Notes: generated from the sequence alone by a model not told the origin. A stretch of DNA of 64,000 nucleotides from Prosthecobacter algae (GCF_039542385.1 NZ_BAABIA010000005.1:124001-188000), one strand, 5' to 3'; counted from the stretch's first letter, positions 36,731-45,640 are shown. Numbers and translations are program-made.

Positions 36731-38716
36731 ATGTGTGGCATTGCAGGCGTGATGGATCTGGTCGGGCGGCGCAGTGTGCCGCACGAAATCATCGAACGAA
36801 TGTCCCTGGCCCTTTATCACCGGGGGCCCGATGAAGAAGGCTTCTTTATCCGCCCTGGACTGGCCATGGCCTCGCGCCGCCTCAGCATCGTTGGCCTAGC
36901 TGATGGTCAGCAGCCCATGCACAACGAGGACAAAAATGTCTCCGTCGTTTTTAATGGCGAGCTTTTCGACCACGTGGAAAAGCGCGTGGAGCTGGCTGCC
37001 CGGGGCCACACCCTGGTCACCCACTGCGATACCGAGATCATCCCCCACATGTGGGAAGAGAGTGCCGAGGGCATGTTCGAGCGCCTTCGCGGCCAGTTCG
37101 CCATCGCCCTGTGGGATGAGCGGCAGCAGAAACTGACCTTGGGGCGAGATCGTTTCGGCATCAGCCCACTCTATTGGACTCGCCAGGGCGACTGGCTGCT
37201 CTTTGCCTCCGAGATCAAGAGCCTGCTCGCCTCTGGCATGGTCCCCGCCATCCCGGACCGGCGCGGCATTGACCACGTCTTCACCTTTTCCGCGCTGCCC
37301 GGTCCCATCACTTGCTTTGAGGGCATCCAGATGCTGCCCCCGGCGCATTTCCTAGAGGTGCTGCCCGGTCACAGCCACGGCAGCCCCAGCATCCGCGAGC
37401 GCCGCTACTGGGACATGGACTTCCCCGATGCCGGCCAGGAAAACCCCGAGACGAATGCGAAGACCCTGGTGGATGAGTTTGAACACGTCATGCTCGATGC
37501 CGTGGGCAAACGCCTGCGCGCGGATGTGCCCGTGGGCTCTTACCTCTCTGGTGGTGTGGACTCCAGCATGATCCTGGCTCTGGCCTGTCACCTGCGCGGC
37601 AAGTCCATCTCCACCTACACCGTACGGGTGAATGACCCGAAGCTGGACGAACTGGATGCCGCCAGCATGGTGGCCAAATTCATCGGCGCACCACCTCCCG
37701 TTGTGCAGGAGTTTACTCACGAGGACGCGATCTCCACGTATCCCAAACTCATCGCGGCCGCGGAAGCCCCGGTCATTGACACCTCCTGCGCCTCCCTTTT
37801 GCAACTGGCCCAAAAAGTCCACGAATGTGGTCAAAAAGTGGTACTCACCGGCGAAGGTGCAGACGAGTGGCTCGTCGGTTACCCCTGGTACAAAGCCGCG
37901 AAGATCATCGGTTTTCTCGATGCCATCCCCGGTCTGCGCATCAGTGATAAAGCTCGCCGCGCCTTCCTGAGATTCAGCGACGTGCCTCAATATCCTCCGA
38001 GCTTCCGTGCCCGCACCGAGGCCAACGTTGGCGGCCCGAATGCCTGGATTGATAGCTACGGCCTGCTGGGCCTAGCAAAGCTGCGCTTTTACTCCGACTC
38101 CATGCACACCGTGCGGGAATCCACCGATCCCTGGTCCACCCTCGGTATGAACCTGGACCGCGCCAAAAAATGGCACCCGCTGAATCGTGGCATCTGGGTC
38201 GCTGGTCGCGTCACCCTGGCCGGGCATCTTCTCCAGGCCAAGGGCGACCGCGTGGCCATGCACTCCTCTGTGGAAGTGCGCTACCCCTTCCTGGATGAGG
38301 CCGTCTTTGACTTTTGCGCCAAGCTGCATCCCGACTGGAAGCTGCGTGGCTTTCGCGACAAGCACCTCCTTCGTCTCCTGGCCGAACGCTGGCTGCCACC
38401 GTCCATTTACAAACGTGGCAAGGTCATCTTCCGCGCTCCGCTGGACAGCTTCCACCTCGAGCCCGAGCCGCCCTACATCCGCCAGCTCCTCAGTGAGGAT
38501 TCGCTCAAACGCACGGGCTACTTCGATGCAGCCACAGTCCAACACTGGCGCAAAACGTACAGTACTCTGCGAGCGACCTCCCTGCCCCGCCTTTCCATTG
38601 AGATGGGCCTTGCTGCGGTTGTTGCCACCCAGCTCTGGCATCACCAGTACATTGATGGCTCCCTCTGCGATCTACCTTCCCAAGCCCGCACAGGTCCTTT
38701 GGTTACCATCCCGTAA
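36731..38716 (+). CDS. asnB: Asparagine synthetase (glutamine-hydrolysing)-like amidotransferase
   Basis: 661 residues. Class II glutamine amidotransferase domain starts MCGIAGVMD with nucleophile Cys2; conserved FNGEL and RDRFGISPLYW follow. The synthetase domain (~245-600) has the PP-loop YLSGGVDSSM, GEGADEWLVGY and EVRYPFLDEAVFDF. Makes an amide from a carboxylate with ATP and glutamine. It may be the cell's asparagine synthetase or, given its place divergent from the PKS, amidate a pathway intermediate. C-terminus (~60 residues) is longer than minimal AsnB. Followed by an intrinsic terminator. Confidence 0.9.
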   Translation: MCGIAGVMDLVGRRSVPHEIIERMSLALYHRGPDEEGFFIRPGLAMASRRLSIVGLADGQQPMHNEDKNVSVVFNGELFDHVEKRVELAARGHTLVTHCDTEIIPHMWEESAEGMFERLRGQFAIALWDERQQKLTLGRDRFGISPLYWTRQGDWLLFASEIKSLLASGMVPAIPDRRGIDHVFTFSALPGPITCFEGIQMLPPAHFLEVLPGHSHGSPSIRERRYWDMDFPDAGQENPETNAKTLVDEFEHVMLDAVGKRLRADVPVGSYLSGGVDSSMILALACHLRGKSISTYTVRVNDPKLDELDAASMVAKFIGAPPPVVQEFTHEDAISTYPKLIAAAEAPVIDTSCASLLQLAQKVHECGQKVVLTGEGADEWLVGYPWYKAAKIIGFLDAIPGLRISDKARRAFLRFSDVPQYPPSFRARTEANVGGPNAWIDSYGLLGLAKLRFYSDSMHTVRESTDPWSTLGMNLDRAKKWHPLNRGIWVAGRVTLAGHLLQAKGDRVAMHSSVEVRYPFLDEAVFDFCAKLHPDWKLRGFRDKHLLRLLAERWLPPSIYKRGKVIFRAPLDSFHLEPEPPYIRQLLSEDSLKRTGYFDAATVQHWRKTYSTLRATSLPRLSIEMGLAAVVATQLWHHQYIDGSLCDLPSQARTGPLVTIP

Positions 38717-38783
38717 AACAGCTTTTGACGCCAAAGTGCGCCCGCGAGGAACAGGTCACCTCACTGGCACACAATGGAATAGC

Positions 38784-38818
38784 AGCGGTGGAGAGACAAT
38801 CTCCACCGCTCTGTTTTA
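38784..38818 (+). terminator. Intrinsic terminator after asnB
   Basis: AGCGGTGGAGA (38784-38794) pairs perfectly with TCTCCACCGCT (38800-38810) around a five-base loop, followed by CTGTTTTA. Located between convergent asnB and the TPR gene; the T-run favours the plus strand. Confidence 0.8.
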
Positions 38819-38824
38819 AGTCAT

Positions 38825-39598
38825 TTAAAGGCTCGCAAGCAAAGACCTACCAACCGACTTGGCCTCTTCGTCGTCCTTTTCCACGCTCGGCATCTTGAGA
38901 CCTTTGGCGAGGTATTTGCGCGCTTCGCCCTTATTGCCCATCTGGGCGTGGGTGCGGCCTAACTCAATGTAGTGAATGAGGCGACGAGGATTGAGGGCGA
39001 TGGCTTTTTCCAGACAGGTCACGGCCTCGGTGGTACTTGCCTCGGGCAGCTCTTCATAAACCAGGGCGGCCAGGGTGCGCTTGATGCCGCTGATGTCGGC
39101 CACATTGCGATGCCAGCGACCAATGATGTGCCAAGCGAGATCGTTGCGGGGATTGAGCTGGATGGCTTTTTCCGCTCCTTGTTTGATGAGTTTGGAGCAG
39201 CGCACTTGCTCGCCGGAGTCCTGGAGCGGCAGCATTTTCCCGTAGCTGATGGCGGGGGAAAGTTGGGCATCGGAGTTCTTCGGGGCCAGAGCGGCGGCCC
39301 GCTGACCATAACCCAGGGCGACTTTGCCGAGTTTGAGCTTTTCCGTTTTAGAAGCGGTGTCCGCCATAAGGTGGCGATACTGCCGGGCAATGCGCACGAG
39401 CACGTCAGCATTTTGGGGATCGAGCTTTTCAGCCTGGAGGTAGTAGATCAGAGCCTGGTTGGCATCCAGCTTCAGGTCATAGACCTCGCCTTGTTTCACC
39501 AAGTCCTGCACGGACTGTGCCTGAACTGAGCCTGCAAGCAAAATGCCCGATGCGCAAATCGCACGGACGCCGAACCAAAAGGATGACCAATTTTTCAT
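38825..39598 (-). CDS. Secreted TPR protein resembling the RMDN (regulator of microtubule dynamics) family
   Basis: 257 residues, signal peptide MKNWSSFWFGVRAICASGILLAGSVQA. TPR-like helices throughout; the segment ALQLNPRNDLAWHIIGRWHR-like (EKAIQLNPRNDLAWHIIGRW), then the hydrophobic linker and LPEAST, followed by CLEKAIALNPRRLIHYIELGRTH resembles the RMDN1-3 TPR domain known from animals and some bacteria. Family function in bacteria is unknown; the eukaryotic members bind organelle membranes and microtubules. Start overlaps the amidase stop by four bases. Confidence 0.75.
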   Translation of the reverse strand: MKNWSSFWFGVRAICASGILLAGSVQAQSVQDLVKQGEVYDLKLDANQALIYYLQAEKLDPQNADVLVRIARQYRHLMADTASKTEKLKLGKVALGYGQRAAALAPKNSDAQLSPAISYGKMLPLQDSGEQVRCSKLIKQGAEKAIQLNPRNDLAWHIIGRWHRNVADISGIKRTLAALVYEELPEASTTEAVTCLEKAIALNPRRLIHYIELGRTHAQMGNKGEARKYLAKGLKMPSVEKDDEEAKSVGRSLLASL

Positions 39599-40884
39599 AA
39601 GCGCTTGGAACTCACAATGCGCCCAGCGTTCAAAAGTTCCGCCTCACTTAAACGGGGTCCCACCAGTTGCAGGCTGGTGACAGGGACTTCCTTGCCCTGC
39701 ACCGGCACCGGGATGGCGATGGCGGGGTTGCCCGAGTAATTGAAACTCACGGTGTTTTGCAAACTGAAGGTGACAGCCTCAAACAGCACGGAACCGCCGA
39801 AACGGGGGATGGCGGGTGGCAACTGCTTCAGCGTGGGCAGGGCGATGAGGTCCACGCGGCCAAAGGTGCGACGCAGGGTGCGCTGCCAGGCGGCTTTGCG
39901 TTTCAGCGCGGCCTCGTAGCCGCCGGTGACGTGCTCAATCCGGCCTAACAAAATGGTTGCTTTCGTCACGCTGGAGACGCCGCGCTTGTTGCTATATGGC
40001 TCATCATTCGTCCAGGCATCTCCCACGGCGATGGTGAGGCCATCCTTTTGGGCCTGGTCCCAGGCGTCTTTGAAGGCCTTGTCCAGTTTCACAATGCGGA
40101 AGCCGGATTTTTTCAGAGCTGAATCAATGGCGCGGTCAATTTCGGGGTCGGTGCCGTCCACGTAGAGGCGGCCCACGCGCAGGCTGCGGCCATTAGGGTG
40201 CTCGGCCCGGGCCTCGGCGTATTCGTCTTCAAAGCCCGCCTTCAGCAGGCTCATGCCGGTGGCCAGGTTGGGGATGGTTTTGGCAAGAGGGCCCACGGTG
40301 TCCAGGTTCTTCGGCGACATGGGAAACACGCCTTTCAGGGAGACGAGACCGTAGGTGGTCTTCAGCCCATACACGCCACAGCAGGCGGCAGGGATGCGCA
40401 CGGAGCCGCCAGTATCGGTGCCAAAAGCGATGTCTGCCATGCCGGTGGCCACGGAGACGGCGGAGCCGCTGGAGGAGCCGCCGGAGATGACGCGGTGCTT
40501 ACGATCCGTCAGCGGACTGCGCGGGGTGCCAAAGTGGGGATTCACACCGGAGGAGGTCACGCCAAATTCACTGGCATTGGTCTTGCCTACAATATGGACG
40601 CCACGCGCGCGAGCCAGCCGGAGGCAGGCGGCATCCTGCCTGGCGGGGGGATTGTTCTTTGCCAAGTAGGCGGAGCCTGCGGAGGTGACCTGACCTTTGA
40701 TGTCAATGAAGTCCTTCACCGCCAGTTTCAGGCTGCCCTCTGGGGCGGGCCAGTAGCGGACAAAGACATGGTCGGTGGGGTTGCGGGCGGGCTTGGTGGC
40801 TACCAGCGTGCACGAAGGTAGAGTGGGTAGCAAACAGGCGACTGTGAGGAGCGTGGAGGCCAGCCGGAAGTGAGGGGGACGCAT
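39595..40884 (-). CDS. Amidase-signature-family lipoprotein
   Basis: 429 residues. Signal peptide with lipobox LPSC, so probably membrane-anchored in the periplasm. Amidase-signature Ser-cisSer-Lys triad: Lys in AVKDFIDIKG, Ser in GGSSSGSAVSVATG and nucleophile Ser in DTGGSVRIPA. Hydrolyses amides such as free amide-bearing amino acids or peptides; substrate unknown. Shorter than the typical 470-500 residues because the N-terminal segment is trimmed. Coupled by ATGA overlap to the RMDN-like TPR gene. Confidence 0.88.
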   Translation of the reverse strand: MRPPHFRLASTLLTVACLLPTLPSCTLVATKPARNPTDHVFVRYWPAPEGSLKLAVKDFIDIKGQVTSAGSAYLAKNNPPARQDAACLRLARARGVHIVGKTNASEFGVTSSGVNPHFGTPRSPLTDRKHRVISGGSSSGSAVSVATGMADIAFGTDTGGSVRIPAACCGVYGLKTTYGLVSLKGVFPMSPKNLDTVGPLAKTIPNLATGMSLLKAGFEDEYAEARAEHPNGRSLRVGRLYVDGTDPEIDRAIDSALKKSGFRIVKLDKAFKDAWDQAQKDGLTIAVGDAWTNDEPYSNKRGVSSVTKATILLGRIEHVTGGYEAALKRKAAWQRTLRRTFGRVDLIALPTLKQLPPAIPRFGGSVLFEAVTFSLQNTVSFNYSGNPAIAIPVPVQGKEVPVTSLQLVGPRLSEAELLNAGRIVSSKRL

Positions 40885-41152
40885 AGGGAGAGTGAAACAG
40901 GGGAGTGAGGGATAAGCCAGCGAAATTCAAAGACCGACCCACTAGAAACGTGCCAGATCGTCGGCAGTCCGCAGATACATGGAGATCATTTCGGGGAGCT
41001 ATTCGCGCCTGCGGCGGAGGATGGATGGCAGAGAATGCGAAATGTTAAAACGCACTTTTTGTTACGCACAAGAAGTGACCGGATGGCGAATAGACAGTGC
41101 GGGCGGTGATACTGCCTGCCCCAAAAACCAAACTCCTAACTGTTTCTGCATC

Positions 41153-41839
41153 ATGAAAGTTCTCTTCACTCATTCCCTGAAGGCGGGCCTGCTGGCCACC
41201 ACGCTCCTCACCTCCTCCTCTCTGCTGGCGCAGGTGCAGCGGGTGGAAACCGTCACGGCGACTTCTTCGGAAGGCGTCATCAATGAATTCGGCCCGCAGT
41301 CCATCATCATCCGCTCCAGCACGGGCGCTACGCCTTCCCGCTACACCTTCCGCGAGACCACCACGTATGTGGATGAGTACGGCAATCCAGTCTCCACCTC
41401 CGTGGTGAAGTCTGGCCTGCCAGTGACCGTGTTTTACAGCCAGGAAGGCGATGCCATGGTGGCCACTAAAGTGGTGGTGCGCGGCATCAATACCCCCACG
41501 GCTCCTGCGGTGGAAACCAGCCAGACCACGACCACGGGTGTGATCAATACCTACGGCCCTGAAGGCCTGGTGGTGCGCACAGAGACCTCGGCAGATCCCC
41601 TGCGCTACACCTTCAGCAAGACCACCACCTATGTGGATGAAAATGGCCAGCCCGTCTCCATCGAGACCGTGAAGTCCGGCCTGCCCGTGACCGTGTACTA
41701 CACCCGCAGTGGCGACAGCCTGGTGGCCAATAAGGTCATCGTCCGCCGTTCGGCCGCCATCGTGCCCGTGCCTGCGCCGACCGTGGAAAAGAAAACCACC
41801 ACGACCACCCGCAGCACCATCATCAAAGGCGACGACTGA
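41153..41839 (+). CDS. Secreted protein with two tandem ~75-residue repeats
   Basis: 228 residues from ATG 41153; the signal peptide MKVLFTHSLKAGLLATTLL sets the start, the 58 codons upstream being unconserved-looking leader. Two copies of one domain: GVINEFGPQSIIIRSS...TTTYVDEYGNPVSTSVVKSGL and GVINTYGPEGLVVRTE...TTTYVDENGQPVSIETVKSGL, each ending in a ...TKV/NKVIVR strand. Then a Pro/Thr-rich tail. Beta-rich, probably periplasmic; no known family recognised. The downstream lipoprotein shares the TQTTVTEEVV-type Thr-rich style. Confidence 0.8.
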   Translation: MKVLFTHSLKAGLLATTLLTSSSLLAQVQRVETVTATSSEGVINEFGPQSIIIRSSTGATPSRYTFRETTTYVDEYGNPVSTSVVKSGLPVTVFYSQEGDAMVATKVVVRGINTPTAPAVETSQTTTTGVINTYGPEGLVVRTETSADPLRYTFSKTTTYVDENGQPVSIETVKSGLPVTVYYTRSGDSLVANKVIVRRSAAIVPVPAPTVEKKTTTTTRSTIIKGDD

Positions 41840-41887
41840 GCCGCCTAACATTCTTTGCACAACCAAACCCTCAAACCAACTCACCTC

Positions 41888-42082
41888 ATGAAAAAACTCG
41901 TTTATTCCTGCATCGGCGGCGTTTGCCTATTGGCCCTGGCTTCCTGTGAATCCACCGACTACGACGACGATGATGAAGATCGCCGCGTGCAGACGCAGAC
42001 CACCGTCACGGAAGAAGTCGTGCGCTCCACCCCCTATCCGGGCGTGATCCAGACGCAGACCACGACTGAGCGCGCATACTAA
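41888..42082 (+). CDS. Small acidic lipoprotein
   Basis: 64 residues from ATG 41888. Lipoprotein signal MKKLVYSCIGGVCLLALASC with lipobox LASC; the mature part has an acidic run (TDYDDDDEDRR) and a Gln/Thr-rich stretch. Forty-eight bases after the duplicated-domain protein and followed by a strong terminator, so the two form a short operon. Function unknown. Confidence 0.75.
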   Translation: MKKLVYSCIGGVCLLALASCESTDYDDDDEDRRVQTQTTVTEEVVRSTPYPGVIQTQTTTERAY

Positions 42083-42115
42083 TCTTTGCCCTCCAGTTTT
42101 CAAAGCTGTCTCTTC

Positions 42116-42149
42116 GCTGCCCCGGATGTTTTCCGGGGCAGCTTTTTTT
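42116..42149 (+). terminator. Strong intrinsic terminator
   Basis: GCTGCCCCGGA (42116-42126) pairs perfectly with TCCGGGGCAGC (42132-42142), loop TGTTT, followed by seven Ts (42143-42149). Ends the secreted protein/lipoprotein operon. Confidence 0.95.
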
Positions 42150-42167
42150 ATTCACTGTTAGGCTGAA

Positions 42168-43457
42168 TCACCCCGGTAGGCGCGCGGGCTCCGTCTTTCC
42201 CCAGGTGCTGGGGGAGAGCATGGTGGTAAGCCAGTGGCGCATGGCTTTGAAGCCGCGCATGAGGGTGCTATCCATCACCTCCTGGCAGCCGAACCGCTGC
42301 GCGATAGACTCCTCCAGGCGGCGGTAGCGGGGCAGGAGGATGAGGGCATTGCGCGGGCGGGTGGTGGCATCGCCACGCTGGGCCACGGTGGGGTGCAGCA
42401 GGCCCCGGCAGAGGACCATCTCCTGACTGCTGACGGGGACTTTTTTCTCCGGCAGGAGCAACCACGGGCGATAGACGAAGTGGGCGGTGGGGTGGCCTTC
42501 CTCCAGCCGCAACCAGCCCAGGGTGCGGACGGGCACGCCCTCGGTGCGGCGGGCGAGGAAGCCCTTCACCCCGCGATCCAGATCGGCCTTTTGGGCGCGT
42601 TTATTCAGCAGAAAGTCTCGGCCCATGAGCGTGCCAAACAGGGTGAGGCGGAAGGACCACCCGGCCAGCAGCAGGCCGATGAGGATGAGGGTGAAACACA
42701 CCAGCAGCGCCGGAATGGGCGTGACGGGGATGAGCGCGGCGCTGCCGGTGACCAGCGTGAGCAGGCCCAGCTTCGTCAGCTTCAGCCCGGCATCCACAAT
42801 ACCAAAGGGCGAGAGCGCGATGAGGACATTCAGCGCGTGGGAGCTGAGCCACACGGCGGCAAAGGCGAAGATGGAAAGCGGCACGGTGAGCCAGGGCGTG
42901 TGCAGCACGGCATCCAGCCCCGCCGTCATGGGCAGCATGGCCAGGCCAGAGGCAGGCAGCCCCTCCATCGCCTGAGTGGGGATGCGCTCCACCTGCGCCA
43001 TGGCCAGGGCGACCAGGGGGACAAAGGCGGTGCTGGCCACCAGGGCACTGGCTTTGTCCTCAAACAGCTCGGCAAAGTCCAGGGGCTTTTTCACCAGGGC
43101 CGGGGCGGCCGCGCCCAGGAAGTCTTTTAAAAAACACAGGCCGATGAGCGCCAGGCCCGTGCCCCAGGCATACGGGTGGCAGTACCAGGGCAGGCGATGA
43201 CGCAGCGCGGGCTGGGTTTCATAATATTTCCAGGCCCCGATGGCGCTCATGCCTAACAAGGGGCTGATGGCCACGCCGGTGATCTCAGACACGCCTTCCG
43301 CCAGGGCCACGCCGGGCACGATCATGTCCGCCTGCAGCTTTTTCGTCAGGGCCTCCTTTGCGGGCGAAGGCGCGGTTTCCTGAGCCATGGCCGGGGCGAG
43401 GCTGAGCAGACCGAGGGTGAAGGTGAGGCAGACCGATTTCAAAAAACGTGCGTTCAT
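42168..43457 (-). CDS. Membrane protein of unknown function
   Basis: 429 residues with a signal peptide (MNARFLKSVCLTFTLGLLSLAPAMA), then five to seven hydrophobic segments in residues ~50-290 (for example PIPALLVCFTLILIGLLLAG) and a ~150-residue soluble C-terminal part rich in Arg. No family recognised. A DUF4126-like small-molecule or structural role is possible but unsupported. Alone on the minus strand between the lipoprotein terminator and the helicase gene. Confidence 0.75.
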   Translation of the reverse strand: MNARFLKSVCLTFTLGLLSLAPAMAQETAPSPAKEALTKKLQADMIVPGVALAEGVSEITGVAISPLLGMSAIGAWKYYETQPALRHRLPWYCHPYAWGTGLALIGLCFLKDFLGAAAPALVKKPLDFAELFEDKASALVASTAFVPLVALAMAQVERIPTQAMEGLPASGLAMLPMTAGLDAVLHTPWLTVPLSIFAFAAVWLSSHALNVLIALSPFGIVDAGLKLTKLGLLTLVTGSAALIPVTPIPALLVCFTLILIGLLLAGWSFRLTLFGTLMGRDFLLNKRAQKADLDRGVKGFLARRTEGVPVRTLGWLRLEEGHPTAHFVYRPWLLLPEKKVPVSSQEMVLCRGLLHPTVAQRGDATTRPRNALILLPRYRRLEESIAQRFGCQEVMDSTLMRGFKAMRHWLTTMLSPSTWGKTEPARLPG

Positions 43458-43605
43458 GGGGGCAGCATCAGGGGTTGGGGTGGACTGCGCAGACGGGGTA
43501 CAGGATGCCTGAAGTCGGAGATTTGCCAGTTACAATTTTCAGCGCATCTCCTACCCACCCTTAAAACGGTACTCGCACATCGCCCGATCCCGTGCATACT
43601 CACCG

Positions 43606-45090
43606 ATGCCTTTTAAAGCTCTTGGCCTTGACGCCAAAATTCTCCAAGCCATCGCCGAAGCTGGTTATACCGAACCTACCCCCATCCAGGCCGCTGCCAT
43701 CCCGCCCATCATCGCGGGGCATGACCTCATCGGAATCGCCCAGACAGGCACGGGCAAAACCGCCGCTTTCACACTACCGGTGCTGACCTGCCTGGCGAAT
43801 GCCCAGGGCGAAGGCCAGAGCAAGCGTGGCACGAAAGTGCTGATCCTGGCGCCCACTCGTGAGCTGGTGGTGCAGATCGAAGAAAACGTCCTGGCTTATG
43901 CCAAACACCTGCCGCTCACCATCGCGAAAGTCTTTGGCGGCGTGGGCGAGCGCCCGCAGATCAACTCTCTGCGCAATGGCTGCGACATCGTCATCGCCAC
44001 TCCCGGCCGCCTCATTGACCTCATGGGTCAGGGCCACGGCGACTTCAGCGGGCTGAAGCACCTGGTGCTGGATGAGGCCGACCGCATGCTGGACATGGGC
44101 TTCCTGCCGAGCATCAAACGCATCGTTCAAAAGATGCCGCGCAAGCGCCAGACGCTGATGTTTTCCGCCACGCTTTCCAAGGAGATCGAGGCCCTGACGC
44201 ATGAGTTCCAGAGCCACCCGAAGATCGTCCAAATCGGCCGCCGCTCAAACCCAGCGGAGACGGTGACGCAGCTCGTCTATGAAGTGCCTGTGCACCTGAA
44301 GCCCTCCCTCCTCAGCCATCTGCTGAAGGACGACCAGATGAACATGGTGCTGGTCTTTACCCGCACGAAACACGGTGCCGACCGCGTGGCGCGCAAGCTG
44401 GAACAGACCGGCGTGCGCTGTGCCACGCTGCATGCCAATCGTTCCCAGAACCAGCGCCTGAAGGCCCTGGCCGACTTCAAATCGGGCGAGGTGCGCGTGC
44501 TGGTGGCCACGGACATCGCCGCGCGCGGCATTGATGTGGATGGCATCTCGCACGTGGTGAATTTTGACTTCCCCATGCATGCGGAAGATTACGTCCACCG
44601 CATCGGCCGCACGGGTCGTGCGCAGGCCATCGGGGACGCCATCAGCTTCATCAGCCCCGAGGATCAGTCCTCGCTGAAAGCCCTGGAGCGCTTCATCAAT
44701 CGCGGCCTCATTCGCAAGAAAGCCGAAGGGTTTGACTACAATGCCTCCGCACCTCCCCGCAGCGAAGAGCCGCCACGTTATCGCGATCCACGTTCCCAAG
44801 GGCGCGGTGGTCGGCCTCAGGGTCAAGATGGTCAAGGTGGCCGTGGTCAAGGAGGTCAAGGTGGACGCTCGCAAGGCCAGGGCGGGCAAGGCGGTCGCCC
44901 CCAGGGTGAGCGACCTGCTCGCGGTGGACAGGGTGGTGCTCGCGATGCCCGTGGCCCCGGCGGCCCCGGCCAGGGCGGTGGCCAGCCACGCCCCGCGCGT
45001 GCGCAGTCCAGCAGCGGCCCAGCCTCCAGCCAGGGTGAATCGGAATCTGGCAGCAAACGCAGCCTGTGGAAGCGCCTCTCGGGGCGTTGA
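43606..45090 (+). CDS. rhlE: DEAD-box RNA helicase, RhlE type, with RGG tail
   Basis: 494 residues. Unwinds RNA in ribosome assembly or mRNA turnover. Motifs: Q motif PTPIQAAAIPP, I AQTGTGKT, Ia PTRELV, Ib TPGRL, II LDEADRMLDMGF, III SAT, V DIAARGIDVDGI, VI HRIGRTGRA. Residues ~385-475 are Gly/Gln/Arg-rich (GGQGGR repeats), a disordered RNA-binding tail like that of the pseudouridine synthase at 1.8 kb. Confidence 0.95.
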   Translation: MPFKALGLDAKILQAIAEAGYTEPTPIQAAAIPPIIAGHDLIGIAQTGTGKTAAFTLPVLTCLANAQGEGQSKRGTKVLILAPTRELVVQIEENVLAYAKHLPLTIAKVFGGVGERPQINSLRNGCDIVIATPGRLIDLMGQGHGDFSGLKHLVLDEADRMLDMGFLPSIKRIVQKMPRKRQTLMFSATLSKEIEALTHEFQSHPKIVQIGRRSNPAETVTQLVYEVPVHLKPSLLSHLLKDDQMNMVLVFTRTKHGADRVARKLEQTGVRCATLHANRSQNQRLKALADFKSGEVRVLVATDIAARGIDVDGISHVVNFDFPMHAEDYVHRIGRTGRAQAIGDAISFISPEDQSSLKALERFINRGLIRKKAEGFDYNASAPPRSEEPPRYRDPRSQGRGGRPQGQDGQGGRGQGGQGGRSQGQGGQGGRPQGERPARGGQGGARDARGPGGPGQGGGQPRPARAQSSSGPASSQGESESGSKRSLWKRLSGR

Positions 45091-45168
45091 TTCTTGAGTC
45101 GCGCCATCACGGTGGCGCGGATGCCTGGGATTCTTAAAGCGTTTTTAAGCGGGGTGGACGAAGCCACG

Positions 45169-45211
45169 TTGGGGCGAACTCATCACTCGGAGAGTGATGC
45201 TGTTGGCCCCA
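45169..45211 (+). repeat. REP-like hairpin, copy A
   Basis: A long imperfect hairpin: GGGGC and AAC on the left pair with GTT and GCCCC on the right, around the perfect eight-base stem CATCACTC/GAGTGATG with loop GGA. Thirty of its first 31 bases match 51849-51879. Confidence 0.75.
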
Positions 45212-45376
45212 GCCAAGCCTCGTTCGCCATGGAGCGCACGCGTCTCGCGTGCTGAGTTTCGCGTCCTCGCGGAACTCCCATCTAGCGACACCGTTCTCCC
45301 CCTTTGCACCTTCGCCAAACCTGACGCCGGGACGCCGTCACACCTTGAACCCCTCGGCCTCCGTCTGCCAGCTCAC

Positions 45377-45420
45377 CGTACAGTACCCACCCACTCCCAG
45401 AGTGATGCCGTTCGCCCCAG
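45377..45420 (-). repeat. REP-like element, copy C (degenerate, reverse orientation)
   Basis: Reads GTACAGTA...CACTC...GAGTGATGCCGTTCGCCCC on the plus strand, which aligns over its length with the reverse complement of the copy at 51849-51889. Its central stem is eroded (CCA loop region). Confidence 0.6.
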
Positions 45421-45640
45421 CCAGCCCTCGATCGCCCCTTTGCATCCACCCGCCCTGGAGGAGAGAAAGCCATTAGCCGGGGGTGGAGTGCAGAGGCGTC
45501 GTTGGGGGGAAAAGGGCAGCCTTTTGCGGACGAGGATTCTGGCCCCACGGCTGCCTAACCGCTTATTGACGCACCCTCCCAAATACCAACACCGCATTTT
45601 GATGCTTGCCTCTAGCTGAGGCATTCTTCACGCTGCCGTT

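Larger units (their letters stand above)
45091..45640. other. 550-base non-coding region with dispersed palindromic repeats
   Basis: No gene I can support; the open frames here are of the WSARVSRAEFRVL kind that GC-rich verrucomicrobial repeats produce by chance. Contents: hairpin CGCGCCA/TGGCGCG (45100-45119) just after rhlE, a REP-like hairpin at 45169-45211, a GAGCGCACGCGTCTCGCGTG inverted element (45232-45251), the element shared with 14.9 kb (45329-45352) and a second REP-like copy (45377-45420). Confidence 0.65.

Noticed and set aside
38825-40884. Amidase as part of the PKS pathway
   Set aside because: It lies beyond a terminator, on the opposite side of asnB, and is a periplasmic lipoprotein coupled to a TPR gene.
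45194-45619. 141-codon ORF in the 45 kb gap
   Set aside because: Its translation is the WSARVSR-type product of GC-rich repeats, with several overlapping frames equally open and no ribosome site.
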